The position numbers and the translations under genes are program-made. This document shows, piece by piece, positions 5,667 to 5,848 of a DNA stretch of 5,848 nt. The DNA is from Acidobacteriota bacterium (GTDB lineage Bacteria > Acidobacteriota > Vicinamibacteria > Vicinamibacterales > UBA8438), in NCBI GenBank assembly GCA_003533545.1, contig DQEK01000248.1, positions 1-5,848 on the forward strand, read 5' to 3'. The notes under the pieces are model-generated. The model saw only the letters and a list, made by a program, of their open reading frames with translations. It searched no databases and was not told the DNA's origin. The first letter of the stretch is position 1. Each line of letters begins with the position of its first letter.

Positions 5667-5848
5667 ATCTGGTAAATTTGGTCGCGGTAGCTATAGCACC
5701 GACCGCTCGTCTGACCTTGGAGCCGATCAGTACTCACAAACGGTGGCGTGTGCCTCACCGGTACGCGCCTCCAAGGTCTTGCGAGCGGCTCATCCGTGTT
5801 TAGCAGATTGCGTAGCTGCAGGTCGCCGCGTAAGGGCGGAGAGAAGTG
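5663..5848 (-). CDS. Possible C-terminal end of an upstream gene (start outside window)
   Basis: On the minus strand the frame is open from the window edge for 61 codons to TGA at 5665-5663. The other two minus-strand frames are closed in this stretch. The stop overlaps the TTG start of the membrane protein by four bases (TTGA), the same geometry as the common ATGA coupling. Third codon positions are about 64% G+C, similar to the coding DNA here. The peptide is rich in Arg, Pro and Thr, is not hydrophobic, and is not one I recognise. A run of 61 open codons can occur by chance, so the call rests mainly on the overlap. The alternative is a non-coding leader with a weak extended -10 (TGCTATAGC, 5699-5691) and the membrane protein starting at 5612. 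Confidence 0.35.
   Translation of the reverse strand, partial: HFSPPLRGDLQLRNLLNTDEPLARPWRRVPVRHTPPFVSTDRLQGQTSGRCYSYRDQIYQI

Noticed and set aside
5612..5803. Plus-strand open frame of 63 codons near the right edge
   Set aside because: It is antisense to the start of the membrane protein gene and has no ribosome site or recognisable domain.
1..5848. CRISPR array, insertion sequence, toxin-antitoxin or phage-defence module
   Set aside because: No regularly spaced repeats, transposase or integrase frames, terminal repeats or defence domains are visible on either strand.

Overview
The window reads as ordinary chromosomal DNA from a Gram-negative-type (two-membrane) bacterium. The support is a periplasmic PpiD-like foldase and a long, two-lobed SppA signal-peptide peptidase. 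Hand counts give about 60-63% G+C in sampled sppA lines. No phylum-specific marker is present, so I do not name a lineage; a soil or marine phylum such as Gemmatimonadota or Acidobacteriota is only a guess.

Layout. Positions 1-612 (+) hold the C-terminal part of a PpiD-like peptidyl-prolyl isomerase that begins before the window. It converges, across 51 bp, on sppA (664-2403, -), which has a GTG start and a strong ribosome binding site. A 359 bp non-coding stretch follows, holding an inverted repeat in the presumed sppA leader and a likely promoter for a complete tRNA-Leu(CAG) gene with encoded CCA (2763-2850, +). Next come a very basic 73-residue protein (3023-3244, -) and a 403 bp AT-richer gap with several small palindromes. 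A 672-residue multi-spanning membrane protein resembling GT-C glycosyltransferases follows (3648-5666, -). Its TTG start overlaps, in a TTGA arrangement, the stop of an open frame entering from the right edge (5663-5848, -), which may be the tail of an upstream operon partner.

How the genes work together. PpiD and SppA both act at the inner membrane on exported proteins: PpiD assists folding as proteins leave the Sec translocon, and SppA degrades leftover signal peptides. They are convergent rather than co-transcribed. The membrane glycosyltransferase-like protein and the possible upstream gene would form a separate envelope or polysaccharide unit. The tRNA and the small basic protein lie at the boundary between the two blocks.

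I found no clear undescribed system, mobile element or CRISPR array. The points most worth a second look are the possible ferredoxin-like periplasmic insert in the membrane protein, its TTGA coupling and uncertain start, the tripartite small basic protein, and the in-frame duplication at the 3' end of the membrane protein gene.
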